A stretch of 64,000 nucleotides of DNA from Lepus europaeus. Lineage: Eukaryota; Chordata; Mammalia; Lagomorpha; Leporidae. The stretch covers positions 67,355,266-67,419,265 of the forward strand of contig NC_084837.1 in NCBI RefSeq assembly GCF_033115175.1. The letters are read 5' to 3'. The translations under genes and the position numbers were made by a program. This document shows, in pieces, positions 58,764-64,000 of the stretch. The notes under the pieces were generated by a model that had not been told where the DNA came from, did no database searches, and saw only the letters and a list, made by a program, of their open reading frames with translations. Numbering within the stretch: position 1 is the first letter of the stretch; every line of letters starts with the position of its first letter.

Positions 58764-59319
58764 CACATTTCCACAGTACTCTCTGTGGAGCCTTCCCTAC
58801 ACTCAGAAAAAATACACATTAAAACCTAGAATCAGGCACCTCTTGCTATCCCTGACTGCATAAAAAACAAAAACAAAACAAAACAAAACAAAATGTCTCA
58901 CTTTAGAGACAAATTACTAAAAAGCAGAAGGTTGAGATAAAGTGAATTGGGACAAGTTAATCTGGATTCTGGATTGACTGAGGATGCTTTTCTATTTCCT
59001 TGTCTGGAGGTTTAATGAAGGTGTGACCTTTTCTTTCTTTAACATGGGGAAAGTTATGATAATGGTGGTATTGGGCTCAAAATTTGAAGCTTTTCTGGTG
59101 CCACGATGACTGAAAAAGAATGACTTAATAGACTGGTTAAAATATTAAGTGGTATTAAGCATTTTGTGACTATTTTAATATTTATTTTATACAAGTGAAA
59201 TTGAATATCTTTTCATTGTTTATAACCCTTGCCTATTTTCTTAGTGGACTATGGTCTTTTTACTTTTCACTTGTTGAACTTTTTATTTAGGAGAGCCATT
59301 GAGTCTGAGACTGTAATGT
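58764..59319. other. Unassigned sequence
   Basis: Contains an (AAAAC)n run at about 58862-58893. Otherwise nothing recognised. Confidence 0.5.
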
Positions 59320-60333
59320 GAGAGAGGCTCCATGATGGCAGAATAGAGAGGGAGCGCACTGACAGTCTGGGAAAAGATAGTTTAATAAAAGTGGTGATAC
59401 TGTAGTTTCAGGGAAGAGTTAGGGAAAAAACTGCAGAGGAAACTCTTCTAGAACTAGTGGGACACGGTGGACCTACGTGGAGGGCACAGGTGCCCACAGC
59501 TCTGGACCCCAGCCGCCAAGTCTACATACCAGCACCGGAAAGGGAGGTGAGGCAAAACCTCAGTAGCCCGAGACCCTGGTGGGAAAGTGGAAGGAAGAGC
59601 CTAGAGGGAACAAGGCTTGAATCCACGTGGGGGAAAGTTCACCAGGCTAACTAGAGGAGAGAGAGAGAGAAAAAAAAAAACGGGCTGGTACTGACACGAT
59701 TCTCTCTCTGCACTTACCTTACAAAGGTGAGCAAGACAAAGAGCTGGTGCCATTTTGGACATACATAACAGCTGCCTCACCTCAGGGCTGTGCCCACCCT
59801 CAGCCAAGCAGAAAAACCTGACTCTGGTGGGGAGAAATAACAGGAGGTTAAGACCTAGTGAATGTGTGGAGCTTATTAACTGAGACTGTGGAAAAAAAAA
59901 AAAAACAACTGAGGGTGCGTGAGAGAACTCACGGAGTGCCTGAGACATGAGTACTCAGTGGGAGACGCCACAAACTCTGTAAACTTGGCAACCCAGTGGG
60001 AGATTGCAGGGGAATCTGAGCTTACACTGAGGACTGCACAGACCCTTTGTGTGGTCCTTGGGACAGAGCAGATGAATATTATACCCACAGGGTCCAGGGC
60101 TCAGACACAGACTGCCTTCAAGGAGAGTAGCTCAGCTGTGTGGAATTACTTCCCTTCTGAATAAAAAAAGAGAGAGAGAGAGAGAGAAGATTTACCATGC
60201 CAAACCTGGGTGTGTCACCTTTGGCAAACCATTAACCCTGAGGAACTGAACAGAGCTTTCTGGCCACACCCATCACAAGCCTCCAAAGATCCACCAAAAG
60301 CAGACAGTCCACTTAATCTAGAGTCATAGTATA
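59320..60333 (+). promoter_or_regulatory. L1 5' UTR
   Basis: About 1 kb without an open frame, GC-richer than the flank, containing 'ccatgatggcagaatagag', short A runs (59669-59680 and 59892-59905) and a GA run (60170-60186) shortly before ORF1. In mammalian L1s this region holds the internal RNA polymerase II promoter. Confidence 0.7.
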
Positions 60334-60813
60334 ATGAGAAAAGCCACTACAGTGAGGAAAAAAAAGAAGAAACCAAAGAATATCTCCACAATGCCAAGCA
60401 ACAAATGCAGAAACCGAGGAAACAAGAACAAGGAAGACATTATGATGCCCATAAATGAACATGACATTCCAATTCAAGATTATGAAAATGATGAGATAGA
60501 AGAAATGCAAGATTCAGATTTAAAAAAAATTATGATAAGAACATTTAGAAGTTCACAAAAACAAATTCTTGAACTACAGAAATCCTTACTGGACAAGATA
60601 GAAAATCTCTCTCATGAAAAAGAAATCTTAAGGAGGAATCAAAATGAAATGAAGAATCTAGTAGAACATGAAACTGTGATATTGAAGAGAAATCAAAATG
60701 AAGTGAAGAATTCAAAGAATTTTTCACCACTTGTCCAGCCCTGCAAAAGATGCTTAAAGATGTGTTACACACAGAAACACAGAAACAATGGCCATCAATA
60801 TGAAAGAAGGTAA
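60334..60813 (+). pseudogene. L1 ORF1, shortened
   Basis: 159 codons plus stop, against about 300-380 in intact mammalian ORF1 proteins. ORF1p is the RNA-binding chaperone of the L1 particle. What remains is the basic start (MRKATTVRKKKKK), an acidic linker and a coiled coil from about residue 60 with heptad-like LELQKSLLDKIENL. A short repeat follows (RNQNEMKNLVEHE, then RNQNEVKN). The RNA-recognition and C-terminal domains are absent: the ORF2 start lies only 68 bp after the stop. An internal deletion of several hundred bases explains this. Confidence 0.8.
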
Positions 60814-60881
60814 AGGAAGAAAACCTCCCAGTAAAAGATCACAGGAAGTTCAAAGCATATATTAGAAATATCTTTGGGAAA

Positions 60882-61949
60882 ATGGCAGGGCAAAGTTACT
60901 ACTTATCAATAGTCACATTGAATGTTAATGGCCTCAACTCTCCAGTTAAAAGACACAGACTGGCTGAATGGATTAAGGAACAAAACCCATCTATATGCTG
61001 CTTACAAGAAACACATCTTTCCAACAAAGATGCATGCAGACTGAAAGTGAAAGTTTGGAAAAAGATATTCCATGCCAACAGACACCGAAAAAGAGCTGGC
61101 ATAGCCATCTTAATATCAGACAAAATAAACTTTAGCACAAAAACTGTTAAGAAAGACAAAGATGGACATTATATAATGATTAAGGGATCAATTCAACAGG
61201 AAGATGTAACTATTATAAATGTATATGCACCCAATTACAGGGCACCGGTTTATTTAAAAGATATGTTAGGAGACTTAGACTCCAATACAATAGTATTGGG
61301 GGACTTCAATACTCCACTCTCAGAAATAGACAGATCAACCGGACAGAAGATCAATAAGGAAATAGCAGATTTAATTGACACTATAGCCCAAATGGATCTA
61401 ACAGATATCTATAGAACTTTCCATCCTACACTTAAAGAATTTACATTCTCCTCAGCAGTACATGGAACCTAATCTAGGATTGACCACATACAAGGGCATA
61501 AAGCAAGTCTCAGCAAATTCAAAAGAATTAGAATCATAAAATGCATCTTCTCAGACCACAGTGGAATGAAGCTGGAAACAAGCAACTCAGGAATCCCTGG
61601 AGTGTATACAAACACATGGAGACTGAACAACATGCTATTGAATGAACACTGTGTCATAGAAGAAATCAAAAGAGAAATCAAAAACTTTCTGGAAGTAAAT
61701 GAGGATAACAACACAACATATCAAAACTTATGGGATACAGCAAAAGCAGTGTTAAGAGGAAAGTTTATAACAATAGGTGCCCACATCAAGAAGTTGGAAA
61801 GGCACCAAATAAATGAACTTTCAATGCATCTCAAGGATCTAGAAAAACTGCAGCAAACTAGACCCAAAACTAGTAGGAGAAGAGAAATAATTAAAATCAG
61901 AGAAGAAATCAACAGGATTGAATCCAAAAAAATTACAGAAAATCAGTGA
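60882..61949 (+). pseudogene. L1 ORF2 part 1: endonuclease and following region
   Basis: Starts MAGQSYYLSIVTLNVNGLN, the usual ORF2 opening. Apurinic-type endonuclease landmarks are present: QETH (61005-61016), NVYAPN, GDFN (61299-61310) and SDH (61551-61559). A TAA at 61470-61472 interrupts the endonuclease just before its last motif. The same frame then stays open to a TGA at 61947-61949. After that the reading moves to another frame. The endonuclease nicks target DNA at T-rich sites and is also what CSINEs borrow. Confidence 0.85.
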
Positions 61950-62628
61950 AATGAAAAGCTGGTTTTTTGAAAAGACAAAATTCACACCTCATTGGCCCAA
62001 CTAACTAAAAAAAGAAGAGAAAAGACCCAAATCAATAAAATCAGAGATGAAAAAGGGAATGTAAGGACAGACACCACAGAAAAAAGAATCATCAGAAATT
62101 ACTAGAAAGAGTTGTATGCCAGCAAACAGGGAAATATATCAGAAATGGATAGATTCCTGGACACATGCAACCTACCTAAATTGAACCATGAAGAGATAGA
62201 AAACCTAAACAGACCCATAACTGAGACAGAAATTAAATCAGTAATAAAGTCCCTCCCAACAAAGCAAGCCCAGGACCAGATGGATTCACTGCTGAATTCT
62301 ACCAGACATTTAAAGAAGAACTAACTCCAATTCTTCTCAAACTATTCAGAACAATCGAAAAAGAGGGAATCCTCCCAAATTCTTTCTATAAAGCCAGCAT
62401 CACCTTAATCCCTAAGCTTGAAAAAGATGCGGCATTGAAAGAAAATTACAGACCAATATAGATGCAAAAATCCTCAATAAAATACTGGCCAATAGAATGC
62501 AACAACACATCAGAAAGATCATCCACCCAGACCAAGTGGGATTTATCTCTGGTATGCAGGGATGGTTCAATGTTCGCAAATCAATCAATGTGATACACCA
62601 CATTAACAAACTCTAGAAGGAAATCCAT
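61950..62628 (+). pseudogene. L1 ORF2 part 2: start of reverse transcriptase, several frame breaks
   Basis: Fragments in different frames: SWFFEK near 61962, a 70-codon piece at 62112-62324 ([19 protein letters not shown]), then [15 protein letters not shown] and NYRPI in another frame. A few bases are missing after 'aattacagaccaatata' (about 62460). [15 protein letters not shown] and SINVIHHIN follow, then an in-frame TAG. Confidence 0.8.
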
Positions 62629-63219
62629 ATGACTATCTCAATAGATGCAGAGAAAGTATTAAATAAAATTCAACACCTTTTCATGATGAAAACTCTAAGT
62701 AAACTGTGTATGGAAGGAACATTCCTCAATACAATCAAAGCAATTTATGAAAAACCCATGGCCAGCATCCTAGCGAATGGGGAAAAGTTGGAAGCATTTC
62801 CACTGAGATCTGATACCAGACAGGGATGCCCACTCTCACCACTGCTATTCAATATAGTTCTGAAAGTTTTAGCCAGAGCTATTAGGAAAGAAAAAGAAAT
62901 TAAAGGGGTACAAATTGGGAAGGAAGAAGTCAAACTATCCCTCTTTGCAGATGATATGATTCTTTATTTAGGGAATCCAAAGAACCCTAGTAAGAGATTA
63001 TTGGAACTCATCGAAGAGTTTGGCAAAGTAGCAGGATATAAAATCAATGCACAAAAATCAACAGCCTTTGTATGCACAGGCAATGCCACGGCTGAGAAAG
63101 AACTTCTAAGATCAATCCCATTCACAATTGCTACAAAAACAATAAAATACCTTGGAATAAACTTAACCAAGGACATTAAAGATCTCTACAATGAGAATTA
63201 CAAAATCTTAAAGAAATAG
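62629..63219 (+). pseudogene. L1 ORF2 part 3: reverse transcriptase core
   Basis: 196 codons open, with [15 protein letters not shown] and the catalytic FADD box (62944-62955, [12 protein letters not shown]), then [12 protein letters not shown] and [11 protein letters not shown]. The two catalytic aspartates of FADD are intact. The first catalytic Asp region shows changes: [11 protein letters not shown] where SIDAEKAFDKI is usual, so the second of the two acidic positions there is Asn. A frame break at about 63205-63220 ends the segment. Confidence 0.85.
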
Positions 63220-64000
63220 AAGAGGATATCAAAAAATGGAAAAATCTCCCATGCTTTTGGTTTGGAAGAATCAGTATCATCACAATGTCCATTTTCCCAA
63301 AAGCAATTTACAGATTCAATGCGATACCAATCAAAATACCAAAGACCTTCTTCTCAGATCTGGAAAAACATGATGCTGAAATTCATATGGAAACACAGGA
63401 GACCTCGAATAGCTAAAGCAATCTTGTACAACAAAAACAAAGCCGAAGGCATCACAATACCAGATTTCAGGACATACTACAGGGCAGTTGTAATCAAAAC
63501 AGCATGGTACAGGTACAGAAACAGATGGATAGACCAATGGAACAGAATAGAAACACCAGAAATCAATCCAAACATCTACAGCCAACTTATATTTGATCAA
63601 GGATCTAAAACCAATTCCTAGAGCAAGGGCAGTCTATTCAATAAATGGTGCTGGGAAAACTGGATTTCCACATGCAGAAGCATGAAGCAAGACCCTTACC
63701 TTACACCTTACACAAAAATTCACTCAACATGGATTAAAGACTTAAATATATGACCCGACACCATCAAATTATTAGAGAGCATTGGAGAAACCCTTCAAGA
63801 TATAGGCACAGGCAAAGACTTCTTGGAAAGGACCCCAGGAGCACAGGCAGTCAAAGCCAAAATTAACTATTGGGATTGCATCAAATTGAGAAATTTCTGT
63901 ACTGCAAAAGAACCAGTCAGGAAAGTGAAGAGGCAACCGACAGAATGGGAAAAAATATTTGCAAACTATGCAACCGATAAAGGGTTAATAATCAGAATCT
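63220..64000 (+). pseudogene. L1 ORF2 part 4: C-terminal region, partial at window end
   Basis: Continues as [17 protein letters not shown], then, after a frame change, [37 protein letters not shown] and [18 protein letters not shown] stop follows at 63619-63621, an in-frame stop near 63750, and [20 protein letters not shown] close to the edge. The cysteine-rich end and the 3' UTR lie beyond 64000. Confidence 0.8.

Larger units (their letters stand above)
59320..64000 (+). mobile_element. Lagomorph L1, nearly full-length, broken, runs off the window
   Basis: Order is 5' UTR, ORF1, ORF2, all in sense. The left edge is placed near 'gagagaggctccatgatggc'; it is approximate because the 3' flank needed to see a target duplication is outside the window. 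ORF1 is short and ORF2 is broken by several stops and frameshifts, so the element is not autonomous. Confidence 0.9.

Noticed and set aside
1-64000. CRISPR arrays, bacterial operons, phage or defence systems
   Set aside because: The dispersed repeats are CSINEs and L1s in mammalian DNA. There are no regularly spaced short repeats and no bacterial-type genes.

Overview
This window is non-coding mammalian nuclear DNA from a lagomorph, most likely rabbit (Oryctolagus) or a close relative. The main evidence is about thirty-five copies of the tRNA-derived CSINE (rabbit C repeat), on both strands and of several ages. LINE-1 copies with lagomorph-type 3' ends support this. They sit on an older mammalian background of MIR, L2, MER5-like, MaLR (MLT1 and MST-like LTRs) and L1M-type fragments. 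There are no operons, ribosome binding sites or CRISPR arrays. I found no intact host protein-coding gene; most open frames are shadows of repeats or of GC-rich sequence. Repeat family names come from recognising consensus features by eye, so subfamily names and edges are approximate.

Layout. 1-9.4 kb: mostly unassigned sequence with CSINEs, MIR and L2 pieces. It includes a cysteine-rich antisense open frame (303-1004) and two same-orientation matches to the CTCF core motif (7639-7652 and 8620-8633). 9.4-21 kb: an MLT1 LTR, paired CSINEs, a 700-bp purine-rich tract, an antisense MST-like LTR and a SINE-in-SINE. 21-41 kb: scattered CSINEs (several nested), MIR, MER5-like and two MLT1 LTRs. 41-48 kb: a 5'-truncated L1 with a 14-bp target-site duplication, young CSINEs with clear duplications, and an old L1 with an inverted 5' part. 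52-57.3 kb: two antisense L1M elements, the second interrupted by a lagomorph L1 3' end. 59.3-64 kb: a nearly full-length but broken sense L1 that runs off the window.

The most notable locus is 48.87-52.04 kb, a four-layer nest. A MaLR-type LTR was split by an L1 3' fragment, that by a CSINE, and the CSINE tail by a retrocopy of MIGA2 (mitoguardin 2, formerly FAM73B). The retrocopy has a 16-bp target-site duplication and a poly(A) tail. It joins about 296 codons without introns, then keeps one whole intron (50524-50888), a further exon (50889-51004) and the start of the next intron. It ends at a CSINE fragment inside that intron which carries a poly(A) signal. It therefore looks like a partly spliced, prematurely polyadenylated MIGA2 transcript copied into DNA. 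One 1-base frameshift near codon 57 is the only lesion I see in its coding part.

Nothing here forms a gene system in the microbial sense. The value of the window lies in its layered insertion record and in the semi-processed retrocopy.
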